Shown: positions 7,587-19,194, counted from the stretch's first letter. The stretch is 64,000 nucleotides of DNA from PGZG01 sp046292765 (GCA_046292765.1 JBKBQA010000003.1:347111-411110); one strand, 5' to 3'. Program-made: numbers and translations. The notes: a model not told the origin generated them from the sequence alone.

Positions 7587-9265
7587 CCTGTGGCGCGAAC
7601 CAGCGCCTTGCCTCCGCCTCGCGGATCCGACACCGCTTCCAGCGTTTTCAGTCTGCCGTGCCAGAGGATCGCCTGCATGTTGCCGTAGCGGCGACCGGTA
7701 GATTCCACTTCATGGCCCCGAACCAGCAGCGCCTTGCCCGCCGCCGTGCCGACAAAATCGGGTTCGCCCTCGACCTTGTCAGGAAGATACTGATGGTGGA
7801 AACGCGGTCGGGCTACCCACTCCGCAGGTGTCTTGCCGTCGAGTGCATCAAGAATGCCGAGCATCACCATGCTGATGATTCGGCTGCCACCCGGGGTGCC
7901 AAGGATGGCGACATTGCCGTCCCATTCGACGAAGGTTGGCGTCATTGAGGACAGCGGGCGTTTGCCCGGTGCAATGGCATTCGCCTCTCCGCCGATCAGG
8001 CCATAGGCATTCGGGCTGCCAGGATTGGCAGAGAAGTCGTCCATCTCGTTGTTCAGCAACAAGCCGGTCCCGGGGACAACAAAGCCGGAGCCGAACGGCA
8101 GATTGATGCTGAGCGTGGCGGCGACCCGGTTGCCCTGCTGATCGATAATGGAAAAGTGACTGGTGTGATTGCCCTGTTCCACGGTTAACGGCTCACCGAG
8201 ACTGCTTGAAGGCGTGGCGAGATCAAGGCGAATGCTGGCGGCTGATCGGGTTGCATACTGTTTGTCGAGCAGTCGGTCGAGAGGCATCTCGACGTAGTCA
8301 GGGTCGCCAAGGTAGACCGCGCGATCACGGTAGGCTCGCTTCATCGCCTCCACCGCCAGATGCGGTAGCAGCGCCGGGTCGATACGACCATCGTTGAAGC
8401 GCTCCAGCATGTTCAGCGTTTGGATCAACACAACGCCACCGGACGAGGGCGGGGCGGCGCTGATAATGCGGGCGCCACGGAAGGTGCCCACCACCGGATC
8501 GCGTTCCACCACCCGGTAATTTGCCAGATCCTCTATCGACCAGAGCCCGCCGTTGTCGATCACACCATCGACGAGCTTCTGTGCCAGCTCGCCACGATAG
8601 AAGCCGTCATGCCCCTGGTCGGCGAGCAGAGTCAGCAGGGTGGCGAGATCCGTCTGCACGACAAGATGGTCAAGCGGGGGCACCTCCCCGTTATTCAGGA
8701 AGATGCGGCGGGCTTCCACTGAGCGGGTCAGCGCGTCGCGTCGCATCAGCGCCATGCGGCGATAGTGCTCGTTAACGGGAAAGCCCTCGCTGGCCAGCCG
8801 GATGGCCGGAGCCAGACTGGTCGACAGCGGCAGCTTGCCGTAACGACTTGCCAGATGAGCGAGGGCGGCGGGCTGGCCGGGAATCGCCGCCGCTGCAGGA
8901 CCGTTGATGGCCCAGTCCCGGACCACCTGACCGCGATTGTCGAGATACATGTCGCGGCTGGCTGCTGCGGGTGCGGCTTCGCGACCATCAATCATCAGAT
9001 TGCGGCCGCCATCCGCCTGATGCAGCAACCAGAAGCCGCCCCCACCCATGCCGGAGCCAAATGGTTCCACCACGGCGAGGGCGGCGCTTACCGCCACTGC
9101 GGCATCAAAGGCGTTGCCACCCTGGTCCATTACCTCGAAGCCGGCATCGGTGGCCAGCGGATGGGCAGAGGCTATGGCTGCCGCGGGCAGTCGGGCATGG
9201 CCGACAGTGGTAAGGCAGAACACCAGAACTACGCCAAAGCGCAGGGAAGTCGTCCACTTCATCAT
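7580..9265 (-). CDS. ggt: Gamma-glutamyltranspeptidase
   Basis: A periplasmic N-terminal-nucleophile hydrolase that cleaves gamma-glutamyl bonds of glutathione and related compounds. The leader MKWTTSLRFGVVLVFCLTTVGHA is followed by the family start AAAIASAHPLATDAGFEVM. The self-cleavage site and catalytic threonine are in GNHTSHFSIID (Thr about 368 from the chosen start), and the glycine-rich PLSSMTP loop follows. The ATG at 9263-9265 is chosen because GGAG precedes it; the longer open frame lacks a leader. The gene lies downstream of coaD on the same strand. Confidence 0.93.
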   Translation of the reverse strand: MMKWTTSLRFGVVLVFCLTTVGHARLPAAAIASAHPLATDAGFEVMDQGGNAFDAAVAVSAALAVVEPFGSGMGGGGFWLLHQADGGRNLMIDGREAAPAAASRDMYLDNRGQVVRDWAINGPAAAAIPGQPAALAHLASRYGKLPLSTSLAPAIRLASEGFPVNEHYRRMALMRRDALTRSVEARRIFLNNGEVPPLDHLVVQTDLATLLTLLADQGHDGFYRGELAQKLVDGVIDNGGLWSIEDLANYRVVERDPVVGTFRGARIISAAPPSSGGVVLIQTLNMLERFNDGRIDPALLPHLAVEAMKRAYRDRAVYLGDPDYVEMPLDRLLDKQYATRSAASIRLDLATPSSSLGEPLTVEQGNHTSHFSIIDQQGNRVAATLSINLPFGSGFVVPGTGLLLNNEMDDFSANPGSPNAYGLIGGEANAIAPGKRPLSSMTPTFVEWDGNVAILGTPGGSRIISMVMLGILDALDGKTPAEWVARPRFHHQYLPDKVEGEPDFVGTAAGKALLVRGHEVESTGRRYGNMQAILWHGRLKTLEAVSDPRGGGKALVRATGK

Positions 9266-9423
9266 GTGTCTCCTGACAGTGCCGTGGTCCGTAGTACGTC
9301 GCACGGCGTGCGGCCCGGCATCGCGGCCTGGCATCGTTATGGTAAAGACGGAATGATGGGGGTGTTTGCCGCCGAGGTCTATCGGTCGGAGGGGCGAGCG
9401 GGGTATCAGAGTGCCCCCTGAGC

Positions 9424-9918
9424 TCACCCGCGCAGGCGGGCTTCGCGTTTGCGGACCAGTGCTTCTGCCACCACAGCGGGCACGAATTTGGTGATATCGC
9501 CGTCGAGCAGGGCGATTTCCCTCACCAGACTCGACGAGATAAATGACAGGTGCTCCGCCGGGGTCAGGAACACGGTTTCCAGATCCGGCGCCAGCTGACG
9601 GTTCATGTTGGCAAGCTGGAACTCATACTCAAAATCGCTCACGGCGCGCAGCCCGCGCAACAGGATATTGGCATTCTGGTCGGCGCAGAAATGCGCCAGC
9701 AGCTTGGAGAAGCCCACCACCCGAATGTTGTTCAGGTGGCCGAGCGACGCCTCGGCCAGCGCGACGCGCTCTTCCAGCGAAAACAGTGGACCTTTTTTCT
9801 CGCTGGCGGCGATGGCCACGATCACTTCATCAAACATGGCGGCGGCACGTTCGATCAGATCCTTATGGCCGTTAGTGATCGGGTCGAAGGTGCCGGGATA
9901 GACAACGCGATTGGTCAT
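9424..9918 (-). CDS. coaD: Phosphopantetheine adenylyltransferase
   Basis: Catalyses the fourth step of coenzyme A synthesis, making dephospho-CoA from phosphopantetheine and ATP. The nucleotidyltransferase motif TFDPITNGH sits at residues about 10-18 and the ISSSLVRE segment near 130. Its 164 residues are normal. The ATG at 9916-9918 (MTNRVVYPG) gives the family start; the 26 upstream codons are ignored. The laoA gene lies upstream on the same strand, behind a hairpin, as next to coaD in Pseudomonas. Confidence 0.96.
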   Translation of the reverse strand: MTNRVVYPGTFDPITNGHKDLIERAAAMFDEVIVAIAASEKKGPLFSLEERVALAEASLGHLNNIRVVGFSKLLAHFCADQNANILLRGLRAVSDFEYEFQLANMNRQLAPDLETVFLTPAEHLSFISSSLVREIALLDGDITKFVPAVVAEALVRKREARLRG

Positions 9919-9961
9919 GGGCTGATCCAGTGAAACCGAAGTGGGGCAAGGATAACGACTC

Positions 9962-9989
9962 GGGCCGGCAACCGGAAGGCTGCCGGCCC
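9962..9989. terminator. Hairpin after laoA (weak terminator)
   Basis: A 9-bp perfect stem GGGCCGGCA / TGCCGGCCC with a 10-base loop lies just beyond the laoA stop codon, before coaD. There is no T-tract, so it may attenuate or protect the 3' end rather than terminate strictly. Confidence 0.45.
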
Positions 9990-9996
9990 GATGCAC

Positions 9997-11613
9997 TTAC
10001 GCCTGCAGAAGGGTCGCCAGCTGACTGGCGTTGCGGGCGGTGATGCCGTAGATGGTGAGCTGCGGGTTCACACCCAGACTGGTGGGCAGCACCGAGCCGT
10101 CGAATACATAGAGGTTATCCAGATGGTGGTAGCGGCCGTCGTTGTCGGTCACGCATTGCTTCAGGTCGCTACCCATGGTGCAGCCGCCCATCACATGAGC
10201 GCTGCCAGCGCCGGCCAGTCCCGGGGCATACTTCAGCCCGGCCAGATGTTCGCGGGCTTCTTTCCAGCTACGGTAGAAAGGCGCATCGCCATGACCGGGG
10301 CGTACTGCCTGAGCACCGGCGGCGAACAGCATCTCGGTCATGCTCAGGTGACTGTGACGGAACCCGTCCAGCACGTAATCGTTCAGCACATAGTCCAGCA
10401 CCGGGTCGCCGTGCCGATCAATTTCCACCTGGCCACCCTCGCTTTGCGCGTGGAAGCCGTCGCGGGTCATGGCAATCGCGGCAGCGTAGTGGGGAATGCG
10501 ATTGACCTGATCGCGGGCGAGCTGGCCATAACCTCCAATCAACGAGCTTAACAGCCCGGGATGGGTGGGCATCACTTCCAGCTTGTAGCCGATCTTGCCG
10601 GCTACGCCATCGCGCCAGGTGAACTGGTCGGAATAGAGGCTTTGCGGTGCGCCATAGTAACCCGCTACGGCTTCCTCGAAGTCGCCCAGTACCAGTGTGG
10701 TCGGGTGCAGAAAGGTGCGTTTACCCAGACGCTTATGGGGGTCTGGAACGCCGGAACGCATCAGCAGCGCCGGCGTATTAATGCCACCGCCAGCCGCGAT
10801 AATGGTGGTGGCTTCGACACGCACGGTGCGACCGGTAGGGCGCTTGCGGGCATCCAGAGCCTGACACAGTACCGCCGTTACCCGGTTGCCGTTGTGTTCC
10901 AGCGTCCGCGCCTCAGCGCTGTGGATCAGGGTGGCGCCGTGCTGCATGGCACCGGGAAGCGTGGTCACCAGCATGGATTGCTTGGCATTGGTCGGGCAGC
11001 CGGTGCCGCAGTAACCCAGATTCCAGCAGCCATCAACATTGCGCGGAATCACTCCCCAGCTCCAGCCGAGCGCCTCGCAACCGACTTTCATGGCGTGGTT
11101 ATTGGCGTTCGGTGGCATGGCCCACTTGCTGACCTTGAGGCGCTGTTCCATTTTTTCGAACCAGGGGTCCAGTTCGGAGCGGGACAGGCCGTCAACGCCA
11201 AAACGGCTTTTCCAGTAGTCGAGAGTTTGTGCCGGAGTACGGAAGCTGGAGGTCCAGTTCACCACCGTGGTGCCGCCGACAGCGCGGCCCTGCAGGATGG
11301 CAAGGCTGCCGTCCTTCGACGCGCGGGCGGCGCCCTCCTGATAGAGGTCGCGGTAGGCCTCGCCCTCGTCCATGTTGAATTCATCGCTGCTTTTCAGTCG
11401 CGCGGCTTCAATGATCACCACACTCAAGCCGGACTGGCTGAGAAGTTCCGCCGCCACCGCCCCGCCGGCCCCGGAGCCAACAATGACGACATCCGCCTGC
11501 AGGGTACGGTTCTCGCTCAGGCCGCTGGCATCAATCACTGACCAGCCTGCTTCAAGGCCTTCCTTCCAGGGGTCGCGGACACCGCGAATTTCCATCTGTG
11601 ACAAATCTTTCAT
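9997..11613 (-). CDS. laoA: GMC-family long-chain alcohol dehydrogenase (LaoA-like)
   Basis: An FAD-dependent GMC oxidoreductase. The FAD motif is VIVGSGAGGAVAAELLSQ near residues 40-57, followed by the GGTTVVNW segment and the C-terminal HVMGGCTMG and NPQLTIYG signatures. In P. aeruginosa, LaoA (PA0364) oxidises long-chain alcohols from SDS and alkane breakdown. Gene order here (laoB-laoC-laoA, divergent TetR gene, coaD next) is the same, which is the main support for the name. Its ATG overlaps the laoC stop (ATGA), so translation is likely coupled. Confidence 0.85.
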   Translation of the reverse strand: MKDLSQMEIRGVRDPWKEGLEAGWSVIDASGLSENRTLQADVVIVGSGAGGAVAAELLSQSGLSVVIIEAARLKSSDEFNMDEGEAYRDLYQEGAARASKDGSLAILQGRAVGGTTVVNWTSSFRTPAQTLDYWKSRFGVDGLSRSELDPWFEKMEQRLKVSKWAMPPNANNHAMKVGCEALGWSWGVIPRNVDGCWNLGYCGTGCPTNAKQSMLVTTLPGAMQHGATLIHSAEARTLEHNGNRVTAVLCQALDARKRPTGRTVRVEATTIIAAGGGINTPALLMRSGVPDPHKRLGKRTFLHPTTLVLGDFEEAVAGYYGAPQSLYSDQFTWRDGVAGKIGYKLEVMPTHPGLLSSLIGGYGQLARDQVNRIPHYAAAIAMTRDGFHAQSEGGQVEIDRHGDPVLDYVLNDYVLDGFRHSHLSMTEMLFAAGAQAVRPGHGDAPFYRSWKEAREHLAGLKYAPGLAGAGSAHVMGGCTMGSDLKQCVTDNDGRYHHLDNLYVFDGSVLPTSLGVNPQLTIYGITARNASQLATLLQA

Positions 11614-12149
11614 GCGTTCACCTTGCGCGGCGGGCCGGGATATCCGGTGGAGCGGGCGTTGTCAGGGTCGGTGTACCAGGCCATGATTAGCGGTTGGCAC
11701 AATCCGTTGAACGCGAGCCGAACAAAGCTGTTCTGCTTGCGGCTCCAGTTGCCGACGGCAGCATCCAGCTCCTCACGCGACAGCTTTGAGGGATGCGTCC
11801 AGGTGTCCGTGGCCCACCAGCGGAAGGCGCCAAGCTGGAGAACATCGTAGAGCTCGAACAGCGGTGCCCTGTTGCGAGGCAGCACACCATCAAACAAGGC
11901 ATCGAGCCGTTTCAGCACCCGCGGTATATCGTGGTTTTCGTCGGTCATGGCGCCGGCCAGCACCACCGGCGCCAGCAACGACAGGATCTCGATATCACCA
12001 CGACGCAGATGCAGATAGCCTTCGGCGGGACCGTCTACGGAGCTGCAGCCACTGAGGCTGGCCACCGTCGCGCCACCGGCCAGCAGTGCAGAGCCGAACA
12101 TGCCGGCGCGCAGAAACTCGCGCCGGTCGAGAGAGAAAGCGTCGCTCAT
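11610..12149 (-). CDS. laoC: Tat-exported lipoprotein-like partner (LaoC-like)
   Basis: A 179-residue protein with a twin-arginine leader (LDRREFLRAGMFGSALLAGG) that ends in a lipobox-like SLSGC. This pattern fits a Tat-exported, possibly membrane-anchored subunit, similar in plan to subunit 3 of gluconate-type GMC dehydrogenases. In P. aeruginosa the equivalent gene laoC (PA0365) is needed for long-chain alcohol use. It lies 7 bases after laoB and overlaps laoA by 4 bases, indicating one operon. LaoA itself has no visible leader, so how the two interact is open. Confidence 0.78.
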   Translation of the reverse strand: MSDAFSLDRREFLRAGMFGSALLAGGATVASLSGCSSVDGPAEGYLHLRRGDIEILSLLAPVVLAGAMTDENHDIPRVLKRLDALFDGVLPRNRAPLFELYDVLQLGAFRWWATDTWTHPSKLSREELDAAVGNWSRKQNSFVRLAFNGLCQPLIMAWYTDPDNARSTGYPGPPRKVNA

Positions 12150-12156
12150 CGGCGCC

Positions 12157-13599
12157 TCACTTCAGCAGGTATTTGTAGACCAGCCGGTGCATGGTGCGAC
12201 CGAATGGCGGCAGGATATTTTTGGTCGGGTTAATGCGGCCACGGCGGAACACGCCCTTGGTGTTAGAGAAGGTCAGGAAGCCTTCGTAACCATGGTAGTG
12301 GCCCATACCGGAGGGGCCAACGCCACCGAACGGAATGTCGTCGACGCCGACCTGGGTCATGGTGTCGTTCAGTGCGGCGCAGCCGGAGTGGGTGGCGTTC
12401 AGCACCTGCATGCCGCGCTCGGTGTTCCAGTCGAAGTAGTACAGCGCCAGCGGCCGTGGCCGGGCGTTGATGTAGTCGATGGCTTGCGGCAGCGAGTCGT
12501 ACTCCATCACGATCATCAGCGGGCCAAAGATTTCATCCTCGGTGATCTTCATCGCGTCGGTGGTGTTCAGCACGAGCGTGAACGGAATTTTGCGCGACTG
12601 GCTGAAATCTTCGCCGGCCGGGTTCACTTCGATCAGGGTGGCACCTTTTTGCTTTGCATCTTCCAGATAGCCCAACAGGCGCTTGTGCTGGCGCTCGTTG
12701 ACCACCGAGGTCAGGTCCGGGTTGTTGACCATGGTCGGATACATCTGTGTTACCTGGGCCTTGAATGCGGCGACAAATTCATCGGCTTTGCCCTTTGGCA
12801 GCATCACATAATCCGGTGCCACGCAGGTCTGGCCGGCGTTGAAGCATTTGCCAAAGGCAATGCGCTCCACCGCATCGCGGATAGGGAAGTCGGCGCTGAC
12901 GATACAGGGGCTCTTGCCGCCCAACTCCAGCGTCACCGGAGTCAGATTTTCGGCAGCAGCGCGCATCACGTGGCGGCCGATGGAGGTGGCGCCGGTGAAC
13001 AGCAGATGATCAAAGTGCAGCCTGGAAAAGGCCGCGCCGACATCCACTTCGCCATTGACCACGGCGACGTGATCTTCCTCATAGACCTCGGCCAGCAGTT
13101 TTTTCAACAGCTCGCCGGTGGCCGGGGTGGATTCGCTCATCTTGATCATCACCCGGTTGCCGGCGGCCAGCGCGCCCACCAGCGGACCCAGTGCCAGAAA
13201 CAGCGGATAATTCCACGGCGAGATGATGCCCACCACGCCGACCGGCTGGTAGGTCACCAGTGCAGCACCGGGCCACTGGGCGGCGCCGATCTTGCGCTTT
13301 TGCGGTTTCATCCACTTGCGCAGGTTCTTGGCGTAGTACTTGATGCCTTCGAGGCTGGTCATGATCTCCGCCAGCCTGGTCTCGTCGGCGGAGCGGGCGC
13401 CAAAGTCGCTGTTCAGGGCGGCGCAGATCTCCTCCTGATACTTCACCAGCAGTGGCCGCAGCCGATTCAGGTGGTCGATGCGCTCTTCCGCAGTTGGGTA
13501 GGGATGGCGAGCGAAGGCGGCTTTCTGGGCCTGAAACACCTGCTCCATCCGGGTGATTTCCTGATTGTGGCTGTGCAGGGCCTGTACGTCGGCGACCAT
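12157..13599 (-). CDS. laoB: Aldehyde dehydrogenase (coniferyl-aldehyde dehydrogenase type, LaoB-like)
   Basis: A 480-residue NAD(P)-dependent aldehyde dehydrogenase that would oxidise the aldehyde made by LaoA to a fatty acid. The catalytic cysteine is in FNAGQTCVAP, the general-base glutamate in LELGGKSP, and the cofactor loop in TGATSIGRHVM. The C-terminal hydrophobic region is typical of coniferyl-aldehyde or fatty-aldehyde types. The ATG at 13597-13599 has AGGAG 6 bases before it. First gene of the operon, with a palindromic operator-like site upstream. Confidence 0.86.
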   Translation of the reverse strand: MVADVQALHSHNQEITRMEQVFQAQKAAFARHPYPTAEERIDHLNRLRPLLVKYQEEICAALNSDFGARSADETRLAEIMTSLEGIKYYAKNLRKWMKPQKRKIGAAQWPGAALVTYQPVGVVGIISPWNYPLFLALGPLVGALAAGNRVMIKMSESTPATGELLKKLLAEVYEEDHVAVVNGEVDVGAAFSRLHFDHLLFTGATSIGRHVMRAAAENLTPVTLELGGKSPCIVSADFPIRDAVERIAFGKCFNAGQTCVAPDYVMLPKGKADEFVAAFKAQVTQMYPTMVNNPDLTSVVNERQHKRLLGYLEDAKQKGATLIEVNPAGEDFSQSRKIPFTLVLNTTDAMKITEDEIFGPLMIVMEYDSLPQAIDYINARPRPLALYYFDWNTERGMQVLNATHSGCAALNDTMTQVGVDDIPFGGVGPSGMGHYHGYEGFLTFSNTKGVFRRGRINPTKNILPPFGRTMHRLVYKYLLK

Positions 13600-13674
13600 A
13601 TTGTTCTCCTGATGCGGGTTCGGGGCGGCGACCACGGCGGCGCGCCATGGCAGTGCATGCTTGCCACCGATTTT

Positions 13675-13690
13675 TAGAGTAATTACTCTA
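13675..13690. promoter_or_regulatory. Perfect 16-bp palindrome, candidate LaoR operator
   Basis: TAGAGTAATTACTCTA is a perfect palindrome about 75 bases before the laoB start, in the laoB/laoR divergent region. A symmetrical site of this size is what a TetR-family dimer binds. LaoR binding is inferred from position only. Confidence 0.55.
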
Positions 13691-13711
13691 GCTGTCAATC
13701 CCTGACCGCTG

Positions 13712-13740
13712 GCCGATAATCGGGCAGCCCGATTATCGGC
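13712..13740. promoter_or_regulatory. 29-base inverted repeat in the laoB-laoR region
   Basis: Thirteen-base perfect arms GCCGATAATCGGG and CCCGATTATCGGC are separated by CAG. It could be a second operator or a hairpin in the laoR 5' leader, since it lies about 30 bases before a short leader ORF. Each arm is itself partly symmetrical (CCGATAATCGG). Confidence 0.45.
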
Positions 13741-13771
13741 GGTTATGGCCCATTCTGACTCCGGAGAGCCC

Positions 13772-13837
13772 ATGTCTGCCCAGCAGTCCAGTGACCTGAT
13801 CCGTCGTCACTATGCCAGCTTCAATGCCGATGAGTAG
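13772..13837 (+). CDS. Short leader ORF overlapping the laoR start
   Basis: A 21-codon frame begins at ATG 13772 with a good GGAGAG site 5 bases before it and ends at TAG 13835-13837, across the preferred laoR ATG at 13830. The peptide starts MSAQQSSDLIRRHYASFN, which resembles the first helix of SnoaL/NTF2-like proteins, so it may be the remnant of such a gene. It could now couple translation into laoR, which itself has no ribosome-binding site. Expression is not proven. Confidence 0.4.
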   Translation: MSAQQSSDLIRRHYASFNADE

Positions 13838-14519
13838 TACCAAGGAGCGCATCCTCGCCACCAGCCTTGAGCTGTTCAACCGTCATGGCGAGCGCAACGT
13901 GACCACTAACCACATCGCCGAGGCCCTGGGGATCTCGCCGGGCAACCTGTACTACCACTATCGCAACAAGGGCGACATCGTCTTTGCCCTGTTCGAGCGG
14001 TATCAGGCCACTGTCGAGGCATTTCTCCAGGTGCCGCCAAACCGGCCACTGACCTGGCAGGACAAGGTCGGCTATCTGGAGTCGATCCTGCAGAGTATGT
14101 GGGGGGCGCGCTTCCTGCATCGCGACATGTCCCACCTGCTCAATCAGGATGAGCGCCTGCGGAGTTCCTACAGTGAGTTTGTCCAGCGCAGTCTGGCTCA
14201 GGGGCTCGCGGTCTACGAGGGCTTGCGGGCATCGGGATTGATTGAGGTCGGTGACGAGGAGATGCAGGCTCTGTTGGTTAACACCTGGGTGATGGCCGCG
14301 TCCTGGGCCGGCTTTGTTCACAGCATGGTGCCGGCGGAGCGACGCGACGAGGAGCTGGATCGCACCCTGTTGCGCCAGGGCATCTACCAGATCGTCTGTC
14401 TCGAAGCGCCCTACCTGCGCGGTGAGGCGCTCGCGCATCTAGCCGCCATGAAAGCTCGCTACGGCAGCGGCGATACTCTGGATCTGCTGTTCCCCCGCGA
14501 GACACCCGCAGTGCAGTAG
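13830..14519 (+). CDS. laoR: TetR-family regulator (LaoR-like)
   Basis: An N-terminal TetR helix-turn-helix domain (ILATSLELFNRHGERNVTTN, then IAEALGISPGNLYYHYRNK) precedes an all-helical ligand domain of about 170 residues. It is divergent from laoBCA, as laoR (PA0367) is in P. aeruginosa, where it represses the operon. In-frame ATGs exist at 13812, 13824 and 13830; I prefer 13830 because the HTH then begins at the usual distance. None has a clear Shine-Dalgarno, and the start overlaps the end of a leader ORF. The stop codon lies inside a very long hairpin. Confidence 0.82.
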   Translation: MSSTKERILATSLELFNRHGERNVTTNHIAEALGISPGNLYYHYRNKGDIVFALFERYQATVEAFLQVPPNRPLTWQDKVGYLESILQSMWGARFLHRDMSHLLNQDERLRSSYSEFVQRSLAQGLAVYEGLRASGLIEVGDEEMQALLVNTWVMAASWAGFVHSMVPAERRDEELDRTLLRQGIYQIVCLEAPYLRGEALAHLAAMKARYGSGDTLDLLFPRETPAVQ

Positions 14520-14663
14520 CAGCGGCAATCCTGTCGCGAAAGGGTTCGGCAAAGGCGCCGTCCGCCGTTACCTGATGGAGTCGCTCCCCGATACTCGCTT
14601 GGTCCATCAGGTAACGGCGGACGGCGCTATCGAGCACTGCACATCACGACAGGATTGCCGCTG

Positions 14664-14667
<4 letters not shown>
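14516..14667. repeat. 152-base interrupted giant hairpin between laoR and acnA
   Basis: Outer arms 14516-14536 and 14647-14667 are perfect 21-bp inverted copies, and inner arms 14555-14579 and 14603-14627 are perfect 25-bp inverted copies. They are separated by 18-19 unpaired bases on each side and a 23-base loop. The outer arms contain the TAG stop codons of both convergent genes. There is no T-tract, so this is not a classical terminator. It could be a small palindromic insertion element or an RNA-processing structure. I saw no second copy in the window. Confidence 0.85.
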
Positions 14668-17390
<2,723 letters not shown>

Positions 17391-17504
17391 GGTGAACTCC
17401 CTGTCGGATCCGTGAGGGGAGCCTTCGATACTACGCCTGCCACGCCTCTACTCCAAACCCCGTATCGGGTAGAATGCGCGCTGATTCATTTGCCGGGCGC
17501 TGTC

Positions 17505-18170
17505 ATGCTGGTCTCCTACAAGCACAATTTTCTGTTCGTCCATATCGCCAAAACCGGCGGTACCAGCGTGAGGGATGCTCTGCGGCAGTACCGCTGGGGG
17601 GGCGTTTACGCTGCACCGCTGGCCATTACCAGCCTGTTCAGCCAGATGACGCGGCCACGCCACAAGCTTGGCATCAAGATTCCCCGTCACGCCAAGGCCA
17701 TTGCCGCCAAGGAAATGTTTCCGCGTGATGTCTATAACGGCTTCTTCAAATTTGTTGTCGTGCGAAACCCGTGGGATCTTCAGGTCAGCGCCTATCATCA
17801 TGTTCGCAGGAATCCGATTGGCATGCCCGACACCGTCAAGACCTTTGCCGAGTTCCTCGATTACAAGTTTGATCTGTCGCGACCGTACAACTTCATGCTC
17901 GACATCACTAACGAGCCGCAGCGCGATTACATTGTCGACATGCGCGGAAATGTCATCGTCGATTTTATTGGCCACTACGAATCGCTGCAGGATGACTTTA
18001 ACGAAATCTGTCGTCGTGTCGGGGTGGCGGCGGTGGACCTTCCTCATCACCGCAAAGCGGAAGGGCGCAAGGATTACCGCAGCTACTACAGCGGTGATCT
18101 TGCCGACCGCGTGGCGGCTCGCTTCCATCAGGATATCGACATTCTCGGCTACCGTTTCGACCCGGCCTGA
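17505..18170 (+). CDS. Sulfotransferase family protein
   Basis: A 221-residue PAPS-dependent sulfotransferase-like protein. The 5'-phosphosulfate loop is HIAKTGGTSVRDAL (residues about 12-25) and the 3'-phosphate motif is VVVRNPWDLQVSAYHH. It belongs to the Sulfotransfer_2-like group that modifies carbohydrates or other cell-surface acceptors. The ATG at 17505 is chosen because it starts just before the beta strand of the P-loop; the open frame upstream is not conserved in look. Acceptor unknown; the neighbours give no hint. Confidence 0.75.
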   Translation: MLVSYKHNFLFVHIAKTGGTSVRDALRQYRWGGVYAAPLAITSLFSQMTRPRHKLGIKIPRHAKAIAAKEMFPRDVYNGFFKFVVVRNPWDLQVSAYHHVRRNPIGMPDTVKTFAEFLDYKFDLSRPYNFMLDITNEPQRDYIVDMRGNVIVDFIGHYESLQDDFNEICRRVGVAAVDLPHHRKAEGRKDYRSYYSGDLADRVAARFHQDIDILGYRFDPA

Positions 18171-18494
18171 TCAGTTGAACTGGGCATCGAAGCTGGCAAG
18201 CAAACTGATCAGCTGACTGACGTCGTGCGGCAGATGAGACAGTGCCTGCTCTGCCATTGGCGCGATCTGGCAGGTCTCCGGCAGCGGAAGATCACCTTCA
18301 ATCAGGGCGCGAAAGCGGGCCACCATCACCCATTGCAGCCACTGCTCGAAGGCCATCCGATCGGCGAAGAAGGGGGTGGTGCTCATAAAGGCCTGCTGCG
18401 CCGGAGCCTGCGTCGACCAGACTCCCAGTTCGCGCAGCTCCGCCTCAATCTCGCTCAGCAGCTGTAGCAGCAAGTCGCGGCGCGGATCAGTCAT
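18171..18494 (-). CDS. YqcC family protein (DUF446)
   Basis: A 107-residue helical protein with the family pattern: LLQLLSEIEAELRELGVWS, then FFADRMAFEQWLQWVMVARFRALIE. In E. coli yqcC lies beside truC; here it overlaps the upstream HAD gene by 8 bases, so the two are probably cotranscribed. The molecular role is unknown. Confidence 0.82.
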   Translation of the reverse strand: MTDPRRDLLLQLLSEIEAELRELGVWSTQAPAQQAFMSTTPFFADRMAFEQWLQWVMVARFRALIEGDLPLPETCQIAPMAEQALSHLPHDVSQLISLLASFDAQFN

Positions 18495-19194
18495 CCAGCA
18501 TGGCCAGCAGGTCGGTCAGTTCACGCAGGTTGTGAATGCGGTGCGGATGCGGCTCGATGCTGTTCGGCCAGGGCTGGTCCAGCAGGTTGGCCCAGACCGC
18601 ATGGAAGCCCTGCTGGCGAGCAGCATCAATATCTTCCTCGGGATGGTCGCCAACATGAACGGCCTGATGCGGTTGGGCCCCGGCGGAACGCAGGGCCGCC
18701 TGAAACATATCCGGCGCCGGCTTGCGGCGTCCCACGGACTCGGCGGAATGGTGGAAATCAAACAAATCGTGAATGCCGATCTTTTTCAGGTCAGCGTTAC
18801 CGTTGCTGAGGGCGCCAAGCCGGTAGCTGTCGGCCAGCAACGTCAGCACATCCAGCGCGCCGGGAAAAAACACCACCTCGTTACGGGCATCGTGGAAAAC
18901 ACGGAAACCCTGATCGGCCAGCAAGGCCGCCTCGTTGGTGCAGTAGCCGGCTTCGCGAAATCCCTGAGCCAGCGCATCGCGGCGCAGCGCAGTCAGGTTA
19001 TGCATGTAGCCTGGCTTGTCTCGCAGCAGCTGGTCGCGAATGCGCAGCATGGTGTCGCGGGTCATGTGTCGGGCGGCATCGGGATGGCGCTCGGCAATCC
19101 ACTGGGCGCAGCAGCGATCCGCCCGGCGAATGACTTCGTCCACCGGCCAGAGGGTGTTGTCGAGATCGAAGGTGATGACCTTGAGCGCTGCCAT
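18487..19194 (-). CDS. HAD-superfamily hydrolase, YigB-like
   Basis: A 235-residue haloacid dehalogenase-type phosphatase. Motif I is FDLDNTLWPVDE, motif II LSNGNADL, motif III RRKPAPDMF and motif IV HVGDHPEEDIDAA. This pattern is that of the YigB group, for which E. coli YigB removes phosphate from the riboflavin precursor 5-amino-6-(5-phosphoribitylamino)uracil. Substrate assignment here is by family only. The gene is translationally close to the YqcC gene and divergent from a 2-hydroxyacid dehydrogenase gene. Confidence 0.8.
   Translation of the reverse strand: MAALKVITFDLDNTLWPVDEVIRRADRCCAQWIAERHPDAARHMTRDTMLRIRDQLLRDKPGYMHNLTALRRDALAQGFREAGYCTNEAALLADQGFRVFHDARNEVVFFPGALDVLTLLADSYRLGALSNGNADLKKIGIHDLFDFHHSAESVGRRKPAPDMFQAALRSAGAQPHQAVHVGDHPEEDIDAARQQGFHAVWANLLDQPWPNSIEPHPHRIHNLRELTDLLAMLDD

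Noticed and set aside
12100..13677. 525-codon plus-strand frame over laoB
   Set aside because: The minus strand is a clear aldehyde dehydrogenase with its own ribosome-binding site.
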